Of a stretch of 58,105 nt of DNA, positions 23,859 through 31,559 are shown piece by piece. The number at the start of each line of letters is the position of its first letter. Positions within the stretch are counted from its first letter, which is position 1. Where the stretch lies: the NCBI GenBank assembly GCA_017656505.1, contig JACDNU010000010.1, forward strand, positions 1 to 58,105, given 5' to 3'. The position numbers were made by a program, and so were the translations under genes. The notes under the pieces were generated by a model. The model did not search any database. It had not been told where the DNA came from and was given only the letters and a program-made list of their open reading frames with translations. This stretch comes from Archaeoglobus sp. (lineage in GTDB: Archaea; Halobacteriota; Archaeoglobi; Archaeoglobales; Archaeoglobaceae).

Positions 23859-24518
23859 ATGCTTCTGGAAAAATTAACGGAGGGCTTCGCTAAGGTTCCG
23901 GATTTAAAATTTTTCTGCGACAGATGTTTAAGGACTGAAAGATACAACGGCAACGTTACGCTTATGGTGGTTGATGCCGCCTTCGTTTCCATCGGTGTGA
24001 ACTACTTCGCCGTAATCGTTCCCGCGGTTCTCAAATTTGGAGAGCTGTTATCCAGATTGGGTTCAGCGAGCCTTAACGATTTTTTAAAGCTTCCCGAGGA
24101 TGTTCTCTTTTCTGTCTGGAGAAATAAGCGAAGCTGGAGAGTTGCAAGAGAGATTGCTGGTTATCTGACAAGTATCAGCAACGATGACAGAGAAGCTTTG
24201 AGGAAATGGGCAGCTGAATCAAGGCTTGAAGGCTGGAAAGACGATCCGATTGGAAGGATAAAGGGTGTTGGAATAAACACCTACCAGTATCTGAGGATGA
24301 TGGGGGGCATCGATACCGTAATGCCCGATAAGATCGTGAGGAGGTACTTCTCCAGCCTGGCAGATACTCCAGAAGATGACCTTGCTTTCATAAAATGGGT
24401 GGAAGAGCTAAGCAAAGAAACCGGTTACAGAGCGATCGAGCTCTGCTGGCTGACTTGGTTTGTGCAGTACGATGAAGCTAAGATGAAAGCCTATCGCGAG
24501 CTGATGAAGAAGATCTAA
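23859..24518 (+). CDS. HhH-GPD-like protein of unknown function
   Basis: The 219-residue soluble protein has a helix-hairpin-helix block, IGRIKGVGINTYQYLRMMGG, followed by IDTVMPDKIVRRYF, where the Asp lines up with the catalytic Asp of HhH-GPD base-excision glycosylases (LPGVGxxTA...VDTHVxR). There is no lyase Lys in the hairpin and no C-terminal iron-sulfur cysteine cluster; an N-terminal CDRC pair may bind metal. It may be a non-catalytic or unusual DNA-binding relative. It is divergent from feoA and shares its 88-base promoter region, so it may be iron-regulated. No gene name is justified. Confidence 0.6.
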   Translation: MLLEKLTEGFAKVPDLKFFCDRCLRTERYNGNVTLMVVDAAFVSIGVNYFAVIVPAVLKFGELLSRLGSASLNDFLKLPEDVLFSVWRNKRSWRVAREIAGYLTSISNDDREALRKWAAESRLEGWKDDPIGRIKGVGINTYQYLRMMGGIDTVMPDKIVRRYFSSLADTPEDDLAFIKWVEELSKETGYRAIELCWLTWFVQYDEAKMKAYRELMKKI

Positions 24519-24579
24519 GGCTTAATCCAAATGATAAAAGCTGATAAATATTAAGGGTAAAATATTTATACTGCCACAT

Positions 24580-24594
24580 TGCCACACAGTGGCA
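24580..24594. promoter_or_regulatory. Palindrome at the start of the phenylacetate-CoA ligase gene
   Basis: TGCCACACAGTGGCA has perfect 6-base arms and a 3-base centre, and a further half site TGCCAC lies at 24572-24577. It abuts the ATG (24594-24596) and follows a TATA element (TATTTATA, 24563-24570). A repressor bound here would cover the expected transcription start. Confidence 0.55.
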
Positions 24595-25850
24595 TGGATG
24601 TTGAAAGGCTGCGAACAGAAGAGTTGGAGAAGATTCAGGAGAGGAAGTTGAAAGTACTCGTGCACTATGTCTATTCAAATTCATCCTTTTACAGGAAGAG
24701 ATTTAAGGAAGCGGGAGTAAATCCCTGGGATTTTAAAGGTTTAAGAGATTTAGAGAAACTTCCGTTCACCAAAAAACAGGATTTACGAGACACCTATCCT
24801 ACAGGAATGTTCGCCGTCCCTCCATCAAAGATTGTAAGATTTCATGCATCGAGCGGGACAACCGGTAAGCCCACTGTAGTGGGATACACGGCTAAGGATC
24901 TGGAGACCTGGGCAGAATGCTTGGCAAGAGGGCTTGCATCCTGCGGGCTAACGAAGGAGGATGTTCTGCAGATTTCCTATGGCTATGGACTGTTTACGGG
25001 TGGTTTTGGATTTCATTATGCCGCTGAAAAATTAGGAACTGCGGTGATTCCTGCTTCCACTGGGAATACGCGAAGACAGCTCGAGCTGATGAGGGATTTG
25101 AAAACTACCGCCATAGCATGCACACCATCGTATATGCTCTATCTTGCTGAGAGTATGGATGCAGCAGACATCAACCTCAGAATGGGATTCTTTGGAGCAG
25201 AGCCGTGGAGTGAGGAAACGAGGAAGAGGATAGAAGAAAAAACCGGGATGGATGCCTTCGATTGCTATGGTAGTTCTGAACTCTCCGGCCCACTTTTCAC
25301 CGAATGCAGGGAAAAAGCGGGCTTTCATATCTGGGCCGATCACTTCTTAATCGAAATCATAGACCCGGAAACGGGTGAGAGGCTTGGAGAGGGTGAAAAG
25401 GGAGAGCTCGTTGTTACAACTCTATCTAAAGAGGCTTTACCCCTTATCAGGTGGAGAACTGGCGACATTACCCACATTGACTCAGAAAGATGTGCATGCG
25501 GAAGAACCCACCCCAGAGTTGGAAGAATAGCCGGCAGAAGTGATGATATGCTTATTGTAAGAGGCGTTAATGTTTTTCCAAGCCAGATCGAGCACGTGCT
25601 GATGGAGATTCCCGAGCTGGCAGAGCATTACATGATATTCCTCGACAGGGAAAAAGGGCTTGATGTTATGAAGATTCAAGTAGAGCTGAGAAGTGAAAAT
25701 AATTTGGACACCGATATCCTGCGAAAGAAGGTGGCAAGAAGGCTTAAAAGCGTCCTTAACCTAGCAACAGAAATTGAAATCGTAAGTCCAGGAAAGCTTC
25801 AAAGGTTTGAAGGAAAGGCAAGGAGGGTTGTGGACAGAAGGGAAATCTAA
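24594..25850 (+). CDS. paaK: Phenylacetate-CoA ligase
   Basis: PaaK-type enzymes activate phenylacetate (or a related aryl acid) to its CoA thioester with ATP giving AMP. The 418-residue protein carries HASSGTTGKPTVVGYT (AMP-binding motif, about residue 85), YGSSELSGPLFTEC, WRTGDITHID and the C-terminal IAGRSDDMLIVRGVNVFPSQ block typical of the family. The usual short length (~430) fits. An upstream TTG would add five residues, but the ATG at 24594 is 25-30 bases after a TATA element and is probably leaderless. No other aromatic-catabolism genes are adjacent. The substrate is inferred; indolepyruvate-derived aryl acids from amino-acid fermentation are another source. Confidence 0.92.
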   Translation: MDVERLRTEELEKIQERKLKVLVHYVYSNSSFYRKRFKEAGVNPWDFKGLRDLEKLPFTKKQDLRDTYPTGMFAVPPSKIVRFHASSGTTGKPTVVGYTAKDLETWAECLARGLASCGLTKEDVLQISYGYGLFTGGFGFHYAAEKLGTAVIPASTGNTRRQLELMRDLKTTAIACTPSYMLYLAESMDAADINLRMGFFGAEPWSEETRKRIEEKTGMDAFDCYGSSELSGPLFTECREKAGFHIWADHFLIEIIDPETGERLGEGEKGELVVTTLSKEALPLIRWRTGDITHIDSERCACGRTHPRVGRIAGRSDDMLIVRGVNVFPSQIEHVLMEIPELAEHYMIFLDREKGLDVMKIQVELRSENNLDTDILRKKVARRLKSVLNLATEIEIVSPGKLQRFEGKARRVVDRREI

Positions 25851-25862
25851 TGGATTAACTTC

Positions 25863-26435
25863 CTATACCTTTCCCCTGGACTCTCCATGGACTATCGCGG
25901 TTGCAACCATATGGGCGAGCCTCAAAGGCTCGGGAACGTGGCTTTCAGCGGTTGAAAGCTTGAGAAAAGATTCGGCATCCTCGGCCGAGCATCCCTTCAG
26001 CTGGACGTAAACCTTTCCCACTCTAAAAACCTCTCCCGCCGCTTCGATTGCTTTCCACCTCTCCTCCTTTTCCGATACGTTCTCCAGAGCCTTTTTTATC
26101 GCATCGAAATCCGGTTGCCGGCGCATCACAACAACGACAGGAATGGCCGTTTCCTCATTCAGCCTTGAGATGTTTACGGTGTTGAAGCCGCCGAGAGTTA
26201 AACCGCTGAGAAAGATGCACTTTATCTGCTCTCTGAACTTGGATCGCTTAACCATTGCAACGATCTTCTCGGTTGAATCCATGCCATCGATTTTTATTCT
26301 GTCGAACATGAAGCCTTCGGGAAGCGTTCCCGCAGTCACGCAGCCAACAACCACAGCCTCGCTTCCCTTCAGCTCAGAAATACTTCCATAAATTCTAAAA
26401 CTGTCGTCAAAACCGACAAACCGCCATTTCTTCAT
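25863..26435 (-). CDS. DUF99 (UPF0215) family protein, endonuclease V-like fold
   Basis: The 190-residue protein begins MKKWRFVGFDDSF and has CIFLSGLTLGGFNTVNI, IPVVVVMRRQPD and PLRLAHMVATAIVHGESRGK, all DUF99 signatures. The family is archaeal and structurally related to endonuclease V, so a role in removing deaminated bases is possible. Its start overlaps the rpoL stop by four bases, so it is in the csl4-rpoL neighbourhood often seen in archaea. It converges with paaK, 12 bases apart. Confidence 0.85.
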   Translation of the reverse strand: MKKWRFVGFDDSFRIYGSISELKGSEAVVVGCVTAGTLPEGFMFDRIKIDGMDSTEKIVAMVKRSKFREQIKCIFLSGLTLGGFNTVNISRLNEETAIPVVVVMRRQPDFDAIKKALENVSEKEERWKAIEAAGEVFRVGKVYVQLKGCSAEDAESFLKLSTAESHVPEPLRLAHMVATAIVHGESRGKV

Positions 26436-26695
26436 TCCAAGACCTTAAGCAGTGTGTCACACTCTTTAATTATCATCTCGTTCGCTTTCTTTATGGCCTC
26501 TATCGGGTTGATGTTGTCGGTGCGGATCACGAGTTCGGCCTCCTCAATGAGCGGGTGTGGGATATCGTATTTCGTCATGACAACGCCTTCCACCTCCAGC
26601 AGGAAGTGCTGCAGGAGGTTTAAGAAGGTGTGATCTTCGCCCCTTATCTTTATCCTTGCAAAGTTGTCATCAAGCTCGGTTATCTTTATCTCCAT
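26432..26695 (-). CDS. rpoL: DNA-directed RNA polymerase subunit L
   Basis: An 87-residue protein equivalent to eukaryotic Rpb11, which pairs with subunit D to start RNA polymerase assembly. The family block GEDHTFLNLLQHFLLEVEGV and YDIPHPLIEEAELVIRT are clear. AGGTGATTAG precedes the ATG. It is coupled to DUF99 downstream by an ATGA overlap and follows csl4 by 66 bases. Confidence 0.95.
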   Translation of the reverse strand: MEIKITELDDNFARIKIRGEDHTFLNLLQHFLLEVEGVVMTKYDIPHPLIEEAELVIRTDNINPIEAIKKANEMIIKECDTLLKVLE

Positions 26696-26761
26696 CTAAT
26701 CACCTTTCTAGTTGATTTCGCTCTACTTTTCACTTTACTTTTCACTACACTTTGCACCAAC

Positions 26762-27307
26762 CTACTCCCATTTTCCTTTACCGTAGTCTGAGGAGATCTT
26801 TCTGCTTTCAACGTTTCCACATTTCGGACATTTAAGCTTATCCCCTTTAACCTCAAGCTCGGTTTTGCAATTCGTGCAAATTGCCTTTACAACTCCCATA
26901 TCCCTTCCTTTGGTTGAAAGCTTAAGCAGATCGGCATCTATCACCCTAGCTTTTATTATGTCCATGTACTTGATTGCCGAATCAAAATCCTTCAAGTACC
27001 CATCCTGCACGTTTGATATGTGCAGAGCAGCTATTCCCGTATGCCTTAGTTCCCGATCATTTCCAGACTTTCGCGAAAGTTCAACCAAGGCAATAGAATT
27101 TCTTACATCCACAACCCTTCCTAAAACGATGTCTCCTTTATTAATTTCAGGAATCTTTTTTACAGATTCGATGCTTACAACTCTATCTTCAATCTTCAAT
27201 CTCCCAGCCACCGCAGCGTAAAGTTCTCCGTTTTCTTCATAAACCCCTTCCCCCCCAACAAATTCCTCTGCATATCCAATTTTATCTCCGGGGAACACGA
27301 ATTTCAT
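26762..27307 (-). CDS. csl4: Exosome complex RNA-binding protein Csl4
   Basis: Csl4 caps the archaeal RNA exosome and recruits substrates and DnaG. The 181-residue protein has the N-terminal ECR1-type domain (FVFPGDKIGYAEEFVGGEGV), an S1 domain (NKGDIVLGRVVDVRNSIALVEL to ALHISNVQDGY), and a C-terminal zinc ribbon with CTNCKTEL and LKCPKCGN. I start it at the ATG at 27307, preceded by GGAGGT five bases away; an upstream TTG frame would read through that site. The dnaG gene at 12873 encodes its likely exosome partner. Confidence 0.94.
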   Translation of the reverse strand: MKFVFPGDKIGYAEEFVGGEGVYEENGELYAAVAGRLKIEDRVVSIESVKKIPEINKGDIVLGRVVDVRNSIALVELSRKSGNDRELRHTGIAALHISNVQDGYLKDFDSAIKYMDIIKARVIDADLLKLSTKGRDMGVVKAICTNCKTELEVKGDKLKCPKCGNVESRKISSDYGKGKWE

Positions 27308-27368
27308 CAAATACCTCCTTCTCAAATTTTCTCATTTCTACACTTTCCCGATATTTCTCCTAAACTTC

Positions 27369-27962
27369 CTAAACTTTCTCGATCCTGTAAACCTCTACAG
27401 GGATATACTTAAATTCTTTTTCATGGAATTCGTAAGTTCTTCTCAAAGGAATGCTGAATCTCCAAAGATGGGTAATTTCAAAGCCCTCTTCAGATGAAAG
27501 CTTCCTCACGAAACTCTCACTTCCCGCTGAATGGATCGTGTAAATAACTGCGGAGATCTCAAGGGCTTTTGCGAGAAAGGGCCTATCAGCATGTCTCTTT
27601 TGGATTCCGAAAGGTGGGTTCATAATTGTCGTGAAATCCTTCTTCTTCACCCAGAATCTGCCAATCTCAGCCTGAATGAGATCCACTTTAACTCCAAGCT
27701 TTTCTGAGTTATCTTTTGCGATTAACAAAGCTTTTCTATCAATATCAACCCCCATTGCTTCGGCCCCAAGCTTCGCGGCAGCTATCGCAAGCATCCCAGT
27801 CCCGCATCCCAGATCGATGACTTCTTCGAGGTCTGAGAGAAGGTAGGCATTTGAAACAATAAAGGCCGCAAGCGATGGAGGTGTTACATACTGTTCGAGT
27901 TTTATATCCGGCGATTGAAAACCAGAAAGTCTCTCCAATTCAATTTCCAGCTCCTTCTTCAC
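27369..27962 (-). CDS. METTL5-like RNA N6-adenine methyltransferase
   Basis: The 197-residue class I SAM methyltransferase has [19 protein letters not shown] (SAM-binding motif I, near residue 50), GVDIDRKAL (motif II) and [17 protein letters not shown] (motif IV, NPPF, typical of N6-adenine and related amino methyltransferases). The [11 protein letters not shown] start and the ADRPFL block match the METTL5 family, which methylates small-subunit rRNA in eukaryotes. It starts at a GTG with an A/T-rich element about 25 bases upstream and lies just before csl4 on the same strand. Confidence 0.88.
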   Translation of the reverse strand: MKKELEIELERLSGFQSPDIKLEQYVTPPSLAAFIVSNAYLLSDLEEVIDLGCGTGMLAIAAAKLGAEAMGVDIDRKALLIAKDNSEKLGVKVDLIQAEIGRFWVKKKDFTTIMNPPFGIQKRHADRPFLAKALEISAVIYTIHSAGSESFVRKLSSEEGFEITHLWRFSIPLRRTYEFHEKEFKYIPVEVYRIEKV

Positions 27963-28026
27963 GGTAAAACACTCACATTGTAAAAATAAATTCTTTTGTA
28001 TTGTACGTGTTTACGTGTTATACGTA

Positions 28027-28167
28027 TTACAACCCAAAGTAGATTAGAACAGCCTTAACGAAACTCAGAGTTTTCAGAACGAGAATAATAGCGAAGAAGT
28101 TTTCAGCCGTAAACCTTAGTTTGTTTTTAACTACATGCCTCGCTGATTCTATGCAAATGTACTCCAT
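28027..28167 (-). CDS. 46-residue predicted membrane peptide
   Basis: A short frame starting at the ATG at 28167: MEYICIESARHVVKNKLR, then a hydrophobic stretch FFAIILVLKTLSFVKAVLIY and stop. The amphipathic basic start plus a single hydrophobic helix suggests a membrane peptide. A TATA-like ATTATATTATAA (about 28183-28198) lies 25 bases upstream of the ATG, as expected of a leaderless archaeal gene. No homologue is recognised, and a chance frame is possible in 495 bases without other genes. Confidence 0.45.
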   Translation of the reverse strand: MEYICIESARHVVKNKLRFTAENFFAIILVLKTLSFVKAVLIYFGL

Positions 28168-28440
28168 AAACCACTTTACGGATTATTATAATATAATTTT
28201 TTTGGTGGAAAAAAATAATTATTGTCATAATTTTAATCATGATGATGAGATTAATTGAAAAATTTTTGAGATGAGCGGCACGAAGTAAAAAATATTATTT
28301 GATATATTATATTTTTATTAATTGTTGAAATTTTTACCAGAGACAAGAAAAGAAGAAATAGAGGCAATTTCAATCCCTGATTTCTTTTTAAATTCTCATG
28401 ATGTCTTATTCAAAAACCCTTTTAAATTATGATAATGATG
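28168..28440. other. AT-rich intergenic region before the KaiC-like operon
   Basis: No gene is seen. The region holds TATA-like sequence near 28183-28198 for the small peptide gene and near 28418-28432 (CTTTTAAATTATG) for the KaiC-like operon. TTAATC (28233-28238) and GATTAA (28249-28254) are inverted arms flanking ATGATGATGA, a possible regulator site. Confidence 0.4.
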
Positions 28441-28457
28441 CAATTTTTGGTGGTTGA

Positions 28458-29165
28458 ATGAAGCTTGCCTTCGGAATAGAAAAGCTCGATGAAGCACTAG
28501 GAGGAGGTCTGGACAAGGACTCAGTTAACCTCATTCTAGGAAGGAGTGGAGCAGGAAAGACTATTCTAGCGTCCCACTGGGCTGCAGAAGGAGCGAGGAA
28601 AGGAGAGAGTGTTGTTTATTTGGCAACAACAATGGGGAGAAAGAGCTGTGAGAGCTACTTAGGAAAAATGAAATTTATGGAAGACGTTTTCAGTAAGATC
28701 CACTGGAGGTTTGTCAGAATTGAGGCGAAGTTCCTGTTGCCTTTAACTCCCGAGAAGCTTGAAGAATCTGTAATTTCAACGATAAAAATGGAACCCGATG
28801 AAGTTGATAGGATAATTTTTGACTCCGTTACCGACATGGACAAAGCTTTGGGTGATCCAGTGCTTTACCGAACAGCTCTCCGGTATCTGTCTAGGCTTTG
28901 TTACAAGAATGATATTACAGCCCTCTTCGTTGAGGAGGCTCCCCTGATGAAAGAGTGGAGCGAAACCAAAAACATAGCGGAATCGGTAATACTTCTCGAC
29001 ATCCTGAGAGTCCCAGACGGCTATGCCAGAGCCCTCAGAATTCTCAAAAAGTACCGAACCGCTCATCCTCTGGACTACATTCCATTTGAGATTACAGACG
29101 AGGGCATAGTGATTAAAGACGGGAAGTACGTAAGGAAGAATTACGAGTTCGAGTATCGTGCATGA
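28458..29165 (+). CDS. KaiC/RAD55-like RecA-superfamily ATPase, intact P-loop
   Basis: First of four overlapping or near-abutting RecA-fold genes. The 235-residue protein has the KaiC-type start FGIEKLDEALGGGLDKDSV, Walker A GRSGAGKT (residues 28-35) and Walker B RIIFDSVTD. It is a single-domain KaiC-like protein; archaeal relatives act in signalling, motility (FlaH) or DNA transactions, so a specific role cannot be given. GGTGGTTG precedes the ATG. The next gene overlaps its stop by 4 bases, indicating a coupled set. Confidence 0.85.
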   Translation: MKLAFGIEKLDEALGGGLDKDSVNLILGRSGAGKTILASHWAAEGARKGESVVYLATTMGRKSCESYLGKMKFMEDVFSKIHWRFVRIEAKFLLPLTPEKLEESVISTIKMEPDEVDRIIFDSVTDMDKALGDPVLYRTALRYLSRLCYKNDITALFVEEAPLMKEWSETKNIAESVILLDILRVPDGYARALRILKKYRTAHPLDYIPFEITDEGIVIKDGKYVRKNYEFEYRA

Positions 29166-29728
29166 ACATGAAAATAGTCGAAAGGATAGATGAGGCTATC
29201 CAGAACGGGGCAGAGATAATTCTAGTGATCGTTGAATCAAAAATGTACGTAAAGGCTAGTCTAGAGATTCTCAAATATCTAACTGAGAAAGCTGAGGGTG
29301 TTTTTGTAACTTTAAACAGACCCTACTCCTCGATGAAAAAACTCATGGAGAAAGAAGGAATCAATGTAGATAGAATAACCTTCATAGACGCGATAACTAG
29401 ACAGCTTGGGGGAGATGAGCTTGATCCGGAGAAATGCATATACCTGAATTCACCCGACCCAACTCAAATCCAGATGGCAATAGAACAAACGATGGATCGA
29501 ATTCTTGCTGAGAACCGCTTTATCTACATCGATTCGCTCTCAACAATCTCCCTCTACAAATCCTTCGAAACGCTTCTGAAATTCATCAGATATATAACAG
29601 GTAAAATAAGGATTAAGGGATTCATAGGAACAATTTTTTCGGTGGAAAAGGAGATTGACGACGTTTACTACTCCCAGATATCCCTCATGGTTGACGAGGT
29701 CATTGAGGTTGAGGGATATGGTGCCTGA
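29162..29728 (+). CDS. KaiC-like paralogue lacking the P-loop
   Basis: The 188-residue protein keeps a RecA-like core: an opening strand IILVIVESKMYVKASLEIL where Walker A should be, but with no glycine-rich loop, and RFIYIDSLSTISLYKSFETLLKFI at the Walker B position, as in gene C of this cluster (LIVIDSLTSL). It therefore cannot bind ATP in the normal way. It overlaps the upstream ATPase by 4 bases and the next by 11. The likely role is a partner that forms mixed assemblies with the intact ATPases; this is inference. Confidence 0.75.
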   Translation: MNMKIVERIDEAIQNGAEIILVIVESKMYVKASLEILKYLTEKAEGVFVTLNRPYSSMKKLMEKEGINVDRITFIDAITRQLGGDELDPEKCIYLNSPDPTQIQMAIEQTMDRILAENRFIYIDSLSTISLYKSFETLLKFIRYITGKIRIKGFIGTIFSVEKEIDDVYYSQISLMVDEVIEVEGYGA

Positions 29729-30494
29729 GACGGAAAAGTTTCAGACGGGAATCGATGTGTTCGATACGAATACGGGAGGGGTTTACCCGGGATTAGTTCT
29801 GCTTGTCGAAGAGACCGGAGCGGGAGGCAGAGAGTTCGCCCTCACATCGCTGATGAATCTTAGCAGTAGAAAGCTGTTCTACGTTTCAATGACGGCAAGC
29901 AATGAGGAGGTAAGAAGGGAATTCATTCTTTCTTTTCCCCAATCAGAAAAAGACTGGGTTGAAAGGGTTGAGATAGTAAGCTTGTCTAAAGAGTATTTTG
30001 CAAGAACAATAATCCCTGTCTCATGGATTTTTGAGGAGAAACCTACTCTTGCATCCCTGAAATCGGAATCTTTGCTTGAAAGGTTGATAGACCTCTTCGA
30101 ACGTGTTCCTGAAGGAAGTCTGATCGTTATAGATTCTCTAACTTCTCTAGCCAGAAAAACAGAGGTGCTAGGGGGGGACGAGATAGCTTGGAAGGATCTT
30201 ATGGATTTTTTGATGGGAATAAGGAAAATAGTGATCAAGAAAAAACTGCTTGCATATCTGCTTCTCACAAGGGGTGTTGTCGGCAAGTCAAGGGAGGAAG
30301 AGATTTTTTCCACCACAGACGGCATAATAATGTTCGAATGGATCGAGGAAAGAGAGACTATGAAGAGAACTATGTACATAAAGAAACTGGTTGGAACGCT
30401 TGCAGTTCTTGAAAAGCAACGATTTACTAGGTTTGATATTTCCATTGATCCCGTTGCAGGCTTTACAATTTCAAAACTCCATAGAATAATATGA
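29718..30494 (+). CDS. KaiC-like protein with degenerate P-loop
   Basis: The 258-residue protein starts MVPETEKFQTGIDVFDTNTGG, matching the TGxxxFDxxxGGG opening of KaiC-type domains. At the P-loop it reads EETGAGGRE, so the lysine and threonine needed for ATP are missing. Walker B is kept as LIVIDSLTSLARKTE. The ATG at 29718 overlaps the end of the previous gene by 11 bases; an upstream in-frame start at 29655 would overlap by 74 and lacks a ribosome-binding site. Probably an inactive subunit beside the active ATPase encoded immediately downstream. Confidence 0.75.
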   Translation: MVPETEKFQTGIDVFDTNTGGVYPGLVLLVEETGAGGREFALTSLMNLSSRKLFYVSMTASNEEVRREFILSFPQSEKDWVERVEIVSLSKEYFARTIIPVSWIFEEKPTLASLKSESLLERLIDLFERVPEGSLIVIDSLTSLARKTEVLGGDEIAWKDLMDFLMGIRKIVIKKKLLAYLLLTRGVVGKSREEEIFSTTDGIIMFEWIEERETMKRTMYIKKLVGTLAVLEKQRFTRFDISIDPVAGFTISKLHRII

Positions 30495-30503
30495 GGTGGT
30501 CTT

Positions 30504-31205
30504 GTGAGTGATTTCACGATGGTTTCAAGGGTTTCAACGGGTGTTGAAGGTTTTGACTCGATTATAGGGGGAGGAATCCCAGAAGGCCACATTGTGACAA
30601 TTTTTGGAACGTATGGCACTGGAAAAACAACCTTCGGCCTGCATTTTATCTACGAAGGTCTGAAGAATGGCGAAAATGCGATTTACATAAGCCTTGATGA
30701 GGATGAGGAAAGCATCAGAGATACGGCGAGCGGTTTTGGAATGGACTTGGAAGCTTTCAAAGATAGCTTGGAAATAATCAGACTCGATCCCGTGTCAGTG
30801 AAGGAATCTCTTGAGAAGGTAAGAAACGAGATGCTTCAGGCAATTCTTGAGATGGGAGCGAAAAGGCTTGTTGTCGACACGATCAGCGTTCTCGAAGGAT
30901 TATTCGATGAGAAAGAGAGGTGGCTGCCCCTCTCTTACCTCCGCAACATCATTAAAAAATCGGGAGTTACAGCTATTCTGACTTCCGAGGCTGATAAAAC
31001 CCAGTCTAGCAGCAAATACGGTATTCTCGAATACATTTCCGATGGAGCGGTAGCACTCAGATTCCTCAGGAAATCAGAGATCGAAGAGCCGATACTCGCT
31101 TTAGAGGTAATAAAAATGAGGAGGGTCAAACACTCGAGGAAGCCCACTCCCTACATAATAACGGAAAAAGGGATAAAAGTATTGGAGGGTGCGGAGCTTT
31201 TCTGA
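30504..31205 (+). CDS. KaiC-like RecA-superfamily ATPase, intact P-loop
   Basis: Last of the four. The 233-residue protein has VSTGVEGFDSIIGGGIPEGH, Walker A GTYGTGKT (residues 35-42), Walker B KRLVVDTISVLE, and a late ILEYISDGAVAL block typical of archaeal KaiC/GvpD-like ATPases. It starts at a GTG preceded by GAGGTGG; an ATG five codons later is possible. It ends 4 bases before the convergent P1 gene. With the three genes before it, it forms a set of two active and two inactive RecA folds. Confidence 0.88.
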   Translation: MSDFTMVSRVSTGVEGFDSIIGGGIPEGHIVTIFGTYGTGKTTFGLHFIYEGLKNGENAIYISLDEDEESIRDTASGFGMDLEAFKDSLEIIRLDPVSVKESLEKVRNEMLQAILEMGAKRLVVDTISVLEGLFDEKERWLPLSYLRNIIKKSGVTAILTSEADKTQSSSKYGILEYISDGAVALRFLRKSEIEEPILALEVIKMRRVKHSRKPTPYIITEKGIKVLEGAELF

Positions 31206-31209
31206 TAGC

Positions 31210-31530
31210 TTAACCAAACAAAGCTCCAAGGCCCTCTATAGCCTCTTCTTCCTTCTTCTCTTCCTCCTCTTCCTCTTCTTCCTTCTTTTCCTCCTTGACT
31301 TCTTCCTCTACTGCTGCTGGAGCTGCTGCTGGAGCTGGAGCAACTGCAAAGCTTGCCTTTTCGATTGCCTCATCGATGTTGACATCCTCCAAGGCGGAAA
31401 CCAAAGCCTTAACCCTTGCCTCGTTTACCTCCACTCCTGCAGCCTCGAGCACTGCCTTCAGATTTTCCTCGTTTATCTCCTTTCCTGCTGAATGCAGAAC
31501 CAGAGCAGCATATACGTATTCCATCTCCAT
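31210..31530 (-). CDS. rpl12: Ribosomal protein P1 (L12e), stalk protein
   Basis: A 106-residue acidic stalk protein: [20 protein letters not shown] dimerisation start, an alanine-proline hinge ([10 protein letters not shown]), a Glu/Lys tract and the conserved factor-binding end [12 protein letters not shown]. It binds P0 on the large subunit and recruits translation factors. It is 29 bases after P0 on the same strand. Its last 82 bases are identical to the end of P0. Confidence 0.97.
   Translation of the reverse strand: MEMEYVYAALVLHSAGKEINEENLKAVLEAAGVEVNEARVKALVSALEDVNIDEAIEKASFAVAPAPAAAPAAVEEEVKEEKKEEEEEEEEKKEEEAIEGLGALFG
31212..31293 (-). repeat. 82-bp exact repeat, copy in rpl12
   Basis: Identical to 31562-31643 at the end of the P0 gene. 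It codes the acidic tract and GLGALFG end that both stalk proteins need. Identity even at silent positions points to recent gene conversion. Confidence 0.85.
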
Positions 31531-31559
31531 AACCTCCTTTAATTTTTAATTAACCATAA

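Noticed and set aside
28233-28260. A box C/D RNA around ATGATGA
   Set aside because: No CTGA box at the right distance (nearest is over 130 bases away) and no C'/D' pair.
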